Of a stretch of DNA of 64,000 nucleotides, positions 54,171 through 64,000 are shown piece by piece (the first letter of the stretch is position 1; each line of letters opens with the position of its first letter). The translations under genes and the position numbers were made by a program. This DNA comes from Heloderma charlesbogerti (lineage: Eukaryota > Chordata > Lepidosauria > Squamata > Helodermatidae), in NCBI GenBank assembly GCA_026122225.1, contig JANEZZ010001900.1, positions 806,001-870,000 on the forward strand, given 5' to 3'. A model generated the notes under the pieces. That model worked only from the letters and a program-made list of their open reading frames with translations. It was not told where the DNA came from and did not search any database.

Positions 54171-56289
54171 GATTGTTTCAGACACTGTTTTGTATATATG
54201 GCGGGCATCACCATGCATATCTGTGAGGTGCCACTATGTGCTAGCAACTGAAGAGTTGTGGATGTTTATCATTGGATGCATGTGGGTGTAAAGTCGCATC
54301 TGGAAGGAGGAAGAGGAGGAGCTGGGAGGAGGAGCTGGGGAGGAGGAGGAGGATTAGATAGCAGGGTGTACTATGTTGAAAAACTTTTGTTTTGAAGGTA
54401 AATGTAAAGGAGAGAAGGGTTTGAAGAAGAGTTAGTGTTTGACTTCCATCTGACCCCTTTTCATTCCTTTAACTCTTTAGCCACTATGTTCAGATCAATA
54501 ATGCTTGAAAAGTGGTACTCCACTCCAGCTAGTGCCTAAGCATGAATATTTTAGAGCTTTGTATTAGTAGCTTATGATGAATTTAGACACAGAGAGCACA
54601 CTTTGCTAGTAGCTGTTGCTTCTGGAAGCTGCTTTTACCCATCCACTGTAAACAACACTCAAGAAATCCACTTCAGCTCCAATAAACTCTTATCTTTCTC
54701 CATTAAGAATGCTGGCTGGCCATTCTGCCTGTATATATGTGTCAGGCAATAATAACCAGGCTTTTGTAATATGCTTTTAAGAATGAAAACATCTTAAAAA
54801 CAGCCTTGGTGGAAGCAAGATTAGCTTTTAAGGGGGAAAACAAAACTGAATTCCTAGCATGCATGTATGTGTATTACTCCAAAGACATCATTGATCTTTC
54901 TGATGGTAGAAAATCAAAGCTGGAAGCAGAATCATGTGTCTGACAAATGGTTGTAATTTAATTTCTTTAATTAATATTATTCAGAAATCAGACATTATCA
55001 TGATGTGCAGGTACAGGATACACAATTTCCCCATGTTTCCTGTTCCTCCACTATAATGTTGTATTCAACATATACCCTTTGCATCTCTCACGCACATGAC
55101 AAAGTATCCTGTGCATCTCCAAGGCATTTGTTGTTGTTGTTGTTTAGGAGATACAAAAGCTGTTGCTGAGGAACAGGCAGTGTGGGAAAGTTGTGCACCC
55201 TGTTTCCTTATAGTAGCGAGATGCTCACCAAAGTTATCTTGAAATGCAGTACAGGTGTACCAAAATGTATCCGTTGGCCTATTGTTTTCATGAATCAAAT
55301 TACTTCCAGGCATTCCCCAGCAAGATTAAGTTTCTTGTACGACTAATTTGAAGACCAGAGTGCATTGTATGATTTATTTGTTTATTGTGCACTGAAGGAA
55401 AGAGTGAGGTGTTTCAAAGAGTATATGATCTTGGAGAGTAACAAGAGTCTTGAGCTGGTGAATGTCCAAGAAAAAGTAAAGGTTTTTCTCAAGAAGAAGC
55501 CCCAGAGGAGAGAGGCCTGATTAAGAAAATTTCTAAAAAGAAATTTATCCTCCTTAAGAACCTTGTCATCTTAAGGTAATGGGCAGAGACATGACTCTTC
55601 TTACAGAAAGTCCAACAGGCGTAACCTCGGGGAATAGTGAGTCAACTATCTAAACGCTTTATGCCTTTAAAACGGTTTCGCCTTAAATATTCTGCTTGTC
55701 ATGGTACCTTTGCCTGTGTCAGCTGTATCTGTATTTCTCAGCTAAAAGAAAAGTTATAAGAGTAGGAAATCTATATCTGATCCTGGTTCTATCACCACCC
55801 TCAGTGTGAGAGAGCAGACGGTTTTCACCCTGCCCACTCAGGGCCACATTACATGTCACAATGTATTTTCACATTTAACATGTAATTTTATACAGCAATT
55901 GCTACAGCAGGGGTGGGATCTGTACTGGGAAAGTCGGGAGGGGATTAATCCTTCCATCTCCTGCTGTGGTCCTGACAATAACCCAACCACCATAGGGCTG
56001 CAGTTTGCCTCAAAGGGAGACCCCCCAATCATACCAACGGGAGTTTCCCTCCAAAGGCACATTGCAGCCACAGGAGAAGGGCTGATTTTTGTCAGGACTG
56101 CAGAAAGAGACAATGTTCAACACACACACCCCTCCTCATATACTGCAGTCTTGATCCTGATCGTGTCCACAGAGTGTTAATTGCTTTTTTAAATTTCACT
56201 TATGTTAAATATACTAAAGCACATTTAATGTAATGTGTAGACTGGCCTTCAGAGCCCCACCCACTCTGCTGAGCTTTTGGTCAGAGTCC
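54171..56289. other. No gene recognised
   Basis: About 2.1 kb of mostly AT-rich unique sequence. GGAGGAG-rich run at 54303-54355; (GTT)n short run at about 55129-55145. No exon could be supported. Confidence 0.4.
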
Positions 56290-56362
56290 TCCTGAGTCTA
56301 GTATTATGAGGGAGAGTGTAAACCTCCTCTTTCTCTACTTTCAAACACAATGTTCACAGTGT

Positions 56363-56365
<3 letters not shown>
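56290..56365 (-). mobile_element. CR1-clade LINE scrap
   Basis: GAGTCTAGTATTATGAGGGAG and AACCTCCTCTTTCTCTACTT match 12815-12875 of the larger CR1 remnant. Confidence 0.65.

Positions 56366-56367
<2 letters not shown>

Positions 56368-56408
<41 letters not shown>
56368..56408. repeat. (AT)n microsatellite
   Basis: About 20 AT units immediately after the CR1 scrap. Confidence 0.95.
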
Positions 56409-56412
<4 letters not shown>

Positions 56413-57213
56413 CTGTTAGCAAATGACTTTGTGCTAGGCTTTAGAAACCTGTTTACCTCTGGGAATATATCCTGAGCTGTTACTAGCATGAGAAATGCTC
56501 CGAGTTAATGCTCAGACTTTTGTCTCCTTGCAAATTAGTTACACAGCTTTTTTGCCAATGAAGGATGTCCTTTGGTCTCCTGCGGTCAAAAAGCAGACTG
56601 TTTAACTTTGCAAACATGTCAGGAGAAATTATTAAGAGAGCCTATTGTATGATATATCTATTCATTGAACAGCTGTCCCGGTGGTGATTCTATAGATCAC
56701 TTTCATATTATCTAGAACAGGGGAGAGAGAAGCGGTGACATTATATAATGTCCTGTTGACAAGGTCATAAGGGATAGCAAGGAGTGCTTTAAAAAAAAGA
56801 AAAAATTCTCATGAAATATATTTAGCACTAAATATGGATTGCTCTTCTGCTTCACTTGATTATTTTCATTTACTTCAAAGAACTGCACCCATGAAGAAAA
56901 TCAGCAGGATTGAGTTTATATAGCTATAGATATATTATATAGATATATAAGATCACAGCTAAATATGAAGATTAACAGAAGAACCGTGGAACAACTCTGA
57001 TTGACTTTACAAAGCTGTTCCTTATGTTCAAGGGCATTTTTCAGTGTGGATACTTTTACTAATTTATGGGCAATTCAGTACTGCACATTTAGCTTGCATT
57101 AAGCTTAATCCACTGAAAGACAAAGCATCATCATGCATGAAATTAATAGGTCAGGCAGGATCAGCCCTACCATTAGAGAAAGTGTGGCAGCTGCCTGAGG
57201 CAGCTGATTTTGG
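56409..57213. other. No gene recognised
   Basis: Unique AT-rich sequence; 57160-57213 looks like the end of another repeat (CTGCCTGAGGCAGCTGATTT). Confidence 0.4.
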
Positions 57214-57221
57214 GGTTTCAT

Positions 57222-57585
57222 CAATGCCACCTCCAGGCTTTGGAGGGCCCTTGGGCAAGACACCCTCAATGGGCTCCCTCCGTCAGTGAGACACCTTCTC
57301 ACCACCATTGTCACCAGCTGCTCTTGCTCCTCAGCCACTCTCTCATCATTGCTACCATTTGCTTGCTTGACAGGCGGAGGGAAAGTGAGCAAGGAGGTGG
57401 GGGCATCTCCTGTTCCTCCTCCTCTCCACCACGATTGTCTGTGCCAGAGTGACAGGCAGATGGACAAGCAGGTGCAGTGGTGAAGAGAAACAACAACACA
57501 CCAGGTGGCTTTTGTCAGTGGGTCTCTGCTGGCGTGTGGGCCCTCTGCAAGTGGCTGACTATGCCTACCCTTGACGCTGACCCTG
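57222..57585. mobile_element. hAT MITE, relative of 33126-33485
   Basis: Starts CAATGCCACCTCCAGGCTTT and ends TACCCTTGACGCTGACCCTG, in the opposite orientation to 33126. Shared phrases: GACACCCTCA.TGGG, GTCACCAGCTGCTCTTGCTC, CTTGACAGGC. The flanks GGTTTCAT and GTTCTAAT agree at 5 of 8. Confidence 0.72.
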
Positions 57586-57593
57586 GTTCTAAT

Positions 57594-58265
57594 AAAAGGG
57601 CACAAATTATTAGTTATTTAATGTATTATGATTGTATTTTTATTGCCAAGGAGAGGTTCTTGTGGGATTTTCCACCTCAGGTGCCAAAATAACTTGGCTG
57701 GCATTAGGTACTATGAACTTTGATTGGGAGGTGAATGCCATTTGCTCTTCTACCTTATGCAGTAAAATGTCATGAGCCAGCCCTGAGGACAATGCCATAT
57801 AGTGGTGTCCTGCTTGTCTTTTAAAGGATTCCCTCCCTTCACCAGTTTTCCATTGGAAAAGGATACCCAGTGTCACTCACCTGTATTTGTACACCCGTTT
57901 CTTCCTACACGAATGCAAAAATTTGCACACTTTCACACTGACAGGATGGAAAAGGGGACAAGATTGCCCACTTAGCAACCTGATTCACAAGGTTTGGGGT
58001 GTTGAACTGACACTTTGGGGTACCCCGCTTCCACTGCACACTTGTCCAAGTCTCAAGCAAGTGCTTTTAACACAGATGTAGCCCCCTTTCCCCAGCTCCC
58101 ATTTGCAGTAACTGTGGCACCACTTACTGAGCAAAGGTGGCAGAGGGGAAACTGACAAATGGTTTGACAAGTACAAAATATGGCTATTCTGGGCTACACA
58201 AAGTAATGTGTGGAGAGAATGAAACTGACAAGGATATTGACAAGAGAGGAATATGCTTCTGCAGG
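57594..58265. other. No gene recognised
   Basis: Unique-looking sequence. A frame at 58137-58457 overlaps the solo LTR and is not regarded as a gene. Confidence 0.4.
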
Positions 58266-58270
58266 GCTAC

Positions 58271-58813
58271 TGTCAGAGTTGGTTCTGAGCCCATAGGGTC
58301 TCAAAGCAGCTCTGATTCTGAGAAGGAGATACAATCCATGGGAGAGGAACCCTCTCAGGCTTCAGAGGCACAGCAGGAGGGGGAGCCCCCCCCGCTCACA
58401 TTCCTGGGAGCGACAGTGACCCTGGCATGGAAAGGGAGGGACAACTTGAGCTTTTAGACATGAGGTGCAGGCAGAAGCAAGAGGTTGTGGGAGCCGAGCT
58501 GAGGTGCTCAGACCGATTGGCTCAACATCAACAGCTGCACTTCTAGGCCCCCTGGAAAGGGGGAGACTTTCCCCTCCTACTCCTTAAGTTCAGAGAGTTG
58601 CCGCGCTTTTCTCCAAATGGAGACCAACTGATGTCCTAACTCTTAAAAACCCCTGGTAGGCTGTTCCTTTGTATTTCCTCTGAGTCCCAGGCAATTAGCA
58701 TTTGTAAGCTTCATTAGGCTGAATGGAAATAAAGCCTTGGAAAGCAGCCCTTTTGTCTGAGTGTTAATCCTGGCTATTTGAGGATTCAGAAGGCAACAGG
58801 GGCATTCCTGACA
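58271..58813 (+). mobile_element. Solo LTR
   Basis: Starts TGTCAGAGTTGGTTCTGAG and ends GGGCATTCCTGACA (TG...CA with a 6-bp terminal inverted repeat TGTCAG/CTGACA). A perfect 5-bp duplication GCTAC lies at 58266-58270 and 58814-58818. A polyadenylation signal AATAAA is at about 58729, so the plus strand is the likely sense. Length 543 bp; no internal retroviral or Gypsy genes remain, so this is a recombination product. ERV versus Ty3/Gypsy cannot be told from the LTR alone. Confidence 0.88.
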
Positions 58814-58818
58814 GCTAC

Positions 58819-59144
58819 ACGGAGGACAGGAGGAGCTGTGATCATGTGTAGTTGCACAAGAGCAGCAATTAAAAAATCTAAAAAATAATTATGGCAACAT
58901 TTGTGGACATTTCAAGATCCTAAATAAATAAACAAACAAAACATTGCACAAATTGCAATTTGTGCAAATGGTGCAACTTTTTTTAAAAAAATTGCAAATT
59001 ACAGCCATTTTTTAAAAACTGAAATTTTCCTGGAATCTGGGGGGGGGGAGCACCAAATCAGTCTGCCCACACTTGCCAGATCAGAAATGCTGTGGAAATC
59101 CACTGGGCATAAATGGAACAGATTTCCCAGTATTGCATATCCCT
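58819..59144. other. AT-rich region resembling a hAT MITE right half
   Basis: AATTTGTGCAAATGGTGCA, AATTGCAAATTACAGCC and TTTCCCAGTATTGCATATCC resemble the 46193 group and end near a CATATCCCTG tip. No left tip or duplication could be defined. Confidence 0.4.
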
Positions 59145-60429
59145 GTGGTTACACAACCATCTACTGCCTAACTTTGACAGCCATTAATTTGACATCTAGT
59201 TGATACATTTGCTTTGGAAAGGTATCTGTAATTTGTGACCTATTCACTTCTCTACCTTTTAGCTAAGATCAAGTGTAGTGATCTGTGTTTCATCTGGATA
59301 AATAGCAGATAGGCTAGCCATTAGCCAATCATTCCTTGGGGTGAAGTGAACATAAGGTTTCTCCTTTCCTGGTTCTGCCCAAGCCATCAGAATTACAGTA
59401 TAAGCAAGACAAACATAACTGCACATTAGATTTGAATAATTAAAAAAGAAGGTATGTGCATACAACTTTCAGTGATGTGCATACGATTTTCACTTTTTGT
59501 TAGTGAAGATTTTTTCCAATCCCCCCCCCCCCGGCCCCTCAGCATTTCCATCTTTAAAAAAATTTATTTCTCTGGATGTGTCCCAATCTCTCAAATTTGT
59601 ATTAAGCACTGGATATATGTAAGATCATGCTGGGAGACTACTGGCTGTGATGGTGAAGGATTAGAGACCTAAAATTGTAGAAATCCCTCCAGTTTGAAAG
59701 AAGAGCAGAATATGGTTGTTGCAGGATTAAGATATTCAAGGGATTTAGAGGTGTGCCTGTGGTCTCAGCTTTTACAAAATCTCAGGAAAGTTGCGAGTTG
59801 CAACAGAGAATACTCAATTCATCTATTAGTTAAAAGATTAAGGGAACGTGGAAGATATACAGATATTTATAGTGTGGTCATGTCAATAAAACAACATATG
59901 TAGTACAATAAGATCAAAGGAGAGCGCAGGGGTTCTACAAAGCAGACAAGTAAGAGGAAAGTATTTTTAGAGAGAACTTCCCTATCGAAAAACCTGGATG
60001 AAAGAACGTTAAGCTGAAAATCAAAGAATGGATAATATGATGCTTCCTAGCACTAAACGCAATGGCACCCAGTATACTGTAATTTTTTTTAATAGTTCTT
60101 TGAATCCTGATCCTTTTCATTCCATCCTGTGTATTTCCTTCAGCTCACCTTAATTTCTCCTTGGCTTGCCCATCTCCCCGCGCCCCCCCCCCCGTGTCTC
60201 CCTCCTTTCCTCCTCCTCTTGTTGTGTCTTTTTCTCATTTTCTATGTTTGCTGGGTTTGGGTTATAGCATGGAGTGGAGTGGAGATGGGGCTGGATATTC
60301 AGGGAGGGTGGTTACTGCTGTTGTAGGTGTGTATGTATTATTATATTAACAAAATTGTCTCAAACTTTCAGTAATAAAGGATTATCTATGAAAGATGCAA
60401 TGAGCAATGACAAGTTATGTGTAATTTAT
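59145..60429. other. No gene recognised
   Basis: Unique-looking sequence with a C-run at 59521-59532. Nothing else supported. Confidence 0.4.
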
Positions 60430-60522
60430 AGCACAATCCTAGTCATATCTACTCAGAAGTAAACCTCATTAACTTCAATGGGACTTACTCCCAGGGAAGC
60501 ATGTTTAGGATTGCAGCCTTAA
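60430..60522 (+). mobile_element. Small CAATCCTAT-type MITE
   Basis: GCACAATCCTAGTCATATCT, CTCAGAAGTAAACCTCATTA, GGGACTTACTCCCAGGGAAG, GTTTAGGATTGCAGCC. The least decayed copy of this group here. Confidence 0.8.
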
Positions 60523-60742
60523 ACAGGTTTCTAATGACTAACTGTCCTAAAACCTCCTTTTAAAGACTAAATGCTAAAGAAACCACCAAGTTCAGAAGCA
60601 GATTACAATGGAAGCAGAATAGATGAAGCAGCCTTCATCATACACAGCATGCCTGGTACCTTTAGGAAACTCAGGGTGAAAAGACTGGCAGTCATGTTGG
60701 CAGGCATCATGCTGAGTCAACAGGCTAGCCTGTATCTAGATT

Positions 60743-61113
60743 AAAGGTAAAAAGGTAAAGGTGTCCCCAACCAGTCGTGTCCAACTCTAGGGTGTGGTGC
60801 TCATCTCCATTTCTAAGCCGAAGAGCCAGCGCTGTCCGAAGACGCTTCCATGGTCATGTGGCCGGCATGACTGAACACCAAAGTGCACGGAATGCTGTTA
60901 CCTTTCCCGCCGAAACGGTACCTATTTATCTACTTGCAATTTCTTGCTTTCGAACTGCTAGGTTGGCGGGAGCTGGGACTGAAGACGGGAGCTCACTCCT
61001 TCACGCAGCACTCGGGTCTCGAACTGCTGTCCTGCCGACCTTCCGGGCTGCAGTTCAGCGTCTTAACCACTAAGCCACCGCGGGCCCCCACTAAGCCACC
61101 GCGGCCCCTATCA
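60743..61113 (-). mobile_element. Sauria SINE (squamate tRNA SINE with RTE-type tail)
   Basis: Minus-strand SINE. AAAGGTAAAAAGGTAAAGGT at 60743 is the reverse complement of an ACCTTT-type tail. Then GAAGAGCCAGCGCTGTCCGA, CATGGTCATGTGGCCGGCAT, and at the right a tRNA-like head (complement of GTGGCTTAGTGGTTAAGACG and CAGTTCGAGACCC). An 11-bp duplication GTATCTAGATT lies at 60732-60742 and 61114-61124. The head end is partly repeated (CTAAGCCACCGCGG twice). Sauria SINEs are known from squamates and use BovB-type machinery. Confidence 0.93.
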
Positions 61114-61124
61114 GTATCTAGATT

Positions 61125-61309
61125 ATCTATAGTCAAATGCCTGGAGGTTCAAGTCCCTCTCAAGCTCCCCTTGGCTATGGAGCTACTTAAGCTTTCCAAC
61201 ACTGCAAGCCGAGGGATAGCTCACACTGATATATTGGTCCTGGAAAAATCCATTTCCCTCCACTACATTGCAGCTAAGCTCAGAAGGAAAGGGACATGAA
61301 TGGGCGTGG
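61125..61309. other. No feature recognised
   Basis: Short unique stretch. Confidence 0.4.
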
Positions 61310-61540
61310 CAGATGCTGCAGAGGCTGGTGGCTCTGATTTCGGTGGGGCTATGAATCCTTTCTGGATTTCAGTCAGAATGAGCCAGAACTCTAAAACAAG
61401 CTGTCCAAAGGCACTATTTGGGGGATAGAGTCTAGCACCTTGGATAGCTCCTTTAGAATTCTTCATTGTTCTGACTAAAACCCAGAATGACTTTATAGCC
61501 CCACTGAAGTTGGAGCTACCAGCTTCCACTGGGAAGATTA
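61310..61540. repeat. Foldback repeat, GGCTCTGATT type
   Basis: The left arm (GGCTCTGATTTCGGTGGGGC, GGATTTCAGTCAGAAT) pairs with the right arm (GTTCTGACTAAAACCCAGAA, TAGCCCCACTGAAGTTGGAG). A related segment is at 17485-17640. Confidence 0.75.
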
Positions 61541-61744
61541 CATCATTATCCCTGCTAGTCAAAAACTCCTGGTGTTCCAACCCTGTGAGCCTTGGCTCCA
61601 CTACACAACTGCAGGGCTCAGGGATACTTGAAAGATCCTGAGACTGTAGCCAAGCAGCATTTGGCTGCTGAGTGGAGCCCATGGTTTTCGGTGGGTTTGG
61701 GGGCACAGCGGTACCCAGTTCAAAACACTTCAATTCACCTACGG

Positions 61745-61877
61745 CAACCTTCCCCACCCTGGTGCCCTCCAGACGTGCTGAATGACAACTCCCATAATTC
61801 CCAGCCAGCCAACCAATGGCCATGCTGGCTGGGAATTATCGGAGTTGTAGCTGAACACACCAGGTTGGGGAAGGCTG
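61745..61877. mobile_element. Short foldback hAT MITE
   Basis: Starts CAACCTTCCCCACCCTGGTG and ends CACCAGGTTGGGGAAGGCTG. The 8-bp duplication is ACCTACGG (61737-61744) and ACCTAAGG (61878-61885). The hairpin core is GGCCATGCTGGCTGGGAATT against AATTCCCAGCCAGC. Confidence 0.9.
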
Positions 61878-61885
61878 ACCTAAGG

Positions 61886-63314
61886 TTAGATTTCTCTCTT
61901 TTTTAAAAGGCTGGAAAGGAAGGAAACAACCTTGCCCTTATTTTTATGCTATCTGGACTGAAAGTGGGGGTGAGGCCACTTTTTCTCTGAGTCCATTAGC
62001 AACCCTCTCTCCATCTATGGTTACTGAAACATTCCTGGAATGCACTATGGTATGATGACAAAGAACTCTGAACTGAAGATGAGCAAAAGCTGGCTTCTTT
62101 GGAAATACATAACTGAGGTCCAGCTCAGACATTTGACAGAATGTACCACTGGCACCATGTGAACAGCGTCTTGTGTGAGCCCTGCCTATGTGATCCTTTC
62201 TCCATCCACCACAACTTGTATGCGCATATTCTGTCTCTATGAAATCAAGGAGCCTGCTTTTTACAGGGTCCAAGACTGAATACACAGAGCTTACATGCAT
62301 ACAAGTTATATGTGGGTGGGATCTGCTAAAAGGTTCAACAGTCTGTGTGGAGGTCAGGGGCATGGACCAATCGATGCAATTCTCCACCCACCCACCCTTG
62401 CATTCATTGAATGCAGATTTGTAATCTGAAAAAAAAAATGCTATGAACATGTAATGGCTAACTGCATAAGCCTGTCTGATATCCAGCAAAGATGCCAGCA
62501 TCTCAGAAGGGGCCATTCCCTTTTCTGAATTAATGGAGAGAAATGTTAACTAGAATTACTGGGTTTTGGACAGCATTTCATTTTCCCCCCAAAAGTACTA
62601 TTTTGCTGCCTATGGCAATGCGTTTCCCCTCAGTTATTACTGAAGCAAAAAGAAAAAAAAGGAAAGCCAATGTAAAATTGCTTTTGAAAATTTTTGTAGC
62701 TGGGCACAACGATCCCCATCAGGCAATAGGTATTAAAACATCCTTTCCTTGTTAAATGCAATTCCCCTTGTCCTAGGTAACCATCACTTTACTTCAGTTC
62801 TTATCTGCTTCCTCATTTGTGCTGTCAGCATGTAAAGAGAGGTGGAAAACTATCTGAAACAGACAAGAAGAATGAGGCACTTGGGGAGACGAGATGCGGC
62901 TGATAATCGCTAGCAACAGACTGAGAATTCTCAGCTTAAAGTGCTCATTTTAATCTAACTCCTCAGCATCAGTCGAATGTTGATTATATCCGTTTGTTAA
63001 CATTCATGATGTGCAATTGATCTCTTCATTGTCTTCCAGTATCTGAATGTAGACAGAGGAAATGCTGATGGGTGGTAGATAATCCTTTTAGAGGACAGCC
63101 AGCCAGCTCCAGTTTATGGCATCTCATGATGCTTGCCTGCATTAATGAAAAAGTGAAGCTGTAGAGGTTGGAAACCTCTGCACGTCCCTTTGAGGCTCCC
63201 TTTGAGAAAGATATTGCACCTACACCCACAAATAAAATGATGAGATGCTCGGGTCAGCCATGGCCACAGCTTTATTCATAATTTACAGAAGAGATCTGTA
63301 ACAAATACTGCAAG
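61886..63314. other. No gene recognised
   Basis: About 1.4 kb of unique-looking sequence. 62780-63230 is free of repeats and of moderate GC content, but no splice-bounded exon could be argued. Confidence 0.35.
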
Positions 63315-63322
63315 CCGTATGG

Positions 63323-63687
63323 CAGGGGTGGGGAAACCTCAGGCCTGGGGGCCAAATCTGGCCCTCCTGGGGTCCTAATCTGGCCTTCCAAGATCCCCAG
63401 ATGACCATGCTCCCGTTCCCTGGCCTCACCCCCTTTCCCTCGACCATCACTCATTCAGTGTTTGTTTGGCTTTTTGCTTTTGTGACATTCTTTCCCCATT
63501 CTATAAGGTTGAAATACCTCTCCTAAGTTACTGGCAAGAAGAGCTTTAAGCTACAATATTTTTGGACTGTTTGCATGTTTGGCCCTGCTACTTTTGCCTT
63601 CGACCTCAGAAACTACTGAAATATGGGCCCTGAGAGCTTCTCCAAAACTGAATTGGCCTTTGGGCCAAAAGAGGTTCCCCAGCCCTG
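63323..63687. mobile_element. hAT MITE, CAGGGGTGGGGAAACC family
   Basis: Starts CAGGGGTGGGGAAACCTCAG and ends AGAGGTTCCCCAGCCCTG. The 8-bp duplication is CCGTATGG (63315-63322) and CTGTATGG (63688-63695), one CpG-type transition. Internal GGGGCCAAATCTGGCCCTCC and GCCTTTGGGCCAAAAGAGG. Confidence 0.93.
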
Positions 63688-63695
63688 CTGTATGG

Positions 63696-64000
63696 AAACT
63701 GGCTAAGGCAAGAGACAGTTTGCGGCTTCCCACCACTTGCCTAATAAAGGCTGAGTCAACTTTGCCCTGAATCAGAAGCAGTGCACTTGCCTGCTTCCCT
63801 CCTAACTAACGGCACCTTTCTGAGGTGAAGTAGGCCGCCCTGAATCTCTGCCCCCCTCAAGTCCCAAGGGGACATGGGTGTGTGGGAGGATCCTTTCCCT
63901 GTCCTGGGCCCCAAAGTCCTGCGAGCGAGTCTAGGGAAACCCCATTCACCATCCTAGTGCATTTGGGTGCTCACCAATGACTCTGGTTGTAACTTCCATC
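63696..64000. other. No gene recognised
   Basis: Unique sequence to the window edge. No feature supported. Confidence 0.4.

Noticed and set aside
55806..56180. A 124-codon open frame in otherwise unique sequence
   Set aside because: No domain recognised, no convincing splice sites, and length is within chance expectation for this window.
58137..58457. A 106-codon acidic open frame
   Set aside because: It spans the boundary of the solo LTR at 58271 and has no recognisable domain.
60998..61113. A tRNA gene
   Set aside because: The tRNA-like boxes are the head of the Sauria SINE; there is no full cloverleaf and the element has a SINE tail and target duplication.

Overview
The window is non-coding vertebrate DNA from a squamate reptile (lizard or snake). 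Squamate origin is inferred from three things seen together: a Sauria-type SINE with AAAGGTAAA-like tail repeats at 60743-61113, three BovB (RTE-clade) LINE copies, and many L2- and CR1-like fragments and hAT miniature transposons. No host protein-coding exon, rRNA, tRNA or CRISPR array could be supported. Every coding-like stretch found is a retrotransposon remnant or a GC-rich frame inside a DNA transposon.

The main content is a family of GC- and CpG-rich non-autonomous hAT transposons, about 0.75-1 kb each, called HP-hAT here (a working label). They start near TAGGGATG, end near CATCCCTA and are bounded by 8-bp target duplications. One end carries AGAATTCT-like sequence and a hairpin (the E end); the other carries a GTACGAAAG-like sequence (the G end). 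Strand '+' means E end on the left. Nine copies carry a block of about eight to ten palindromes; a tenth, related element (5099-8497) lacks it. The copies are 1-1197 (cut by the window edge, with 94-1034 inserted in it); the nest 5099-8497 containing 5410-8014 containing 5646-7485 containing 6253-7108; 34227-35099 and 36634-37455, both inside one BovB; 41640-42516; and 49261-50152. Every visible end of the hairpin-bearing copies has an outward-facing splice-donor-like AG|GTAAG, 17 of 17 ends.

Layout: 1-8.5 kb is dominated by HP-hAT, plus a TAGGGCTGTGC-type hAT (1783-2491) and an L2 fragment split by a TIR element (3705-4773). 8.5-23.6 kb is mostly unique sequence with scattered hAT MITEs, MIR-like SINEs and a CR1 remnant. 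23.6-26.1 kb is a minus-strand BovB with an intact-looking endonuclease frame but a deleted RT core. 26-33 kb is mostly unique. 33.8-38.7 kb is a nearly full-length BovB with a 10-bp target duplication and two HP-hAT insertions. 38.7-50.2 kb is dense with nested hATs, foldback elements, L2 pieces and microsatellites. 50-64 kb is mostly unique sequence with a foldback element, a short BovB 3' end, a solo LTR (58271-58813), the Sauria SINE and several hAT MITEs.

Nothing here works as a gene network. The interest lies in the architecture and insertion history of the transposons. Family names rest on recognition by eye, while target duplications and inverted repeats were read directly from the sequence. 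No hAT transposase is present, so all hAT copies depend on an enzyme encoded elsewhere.
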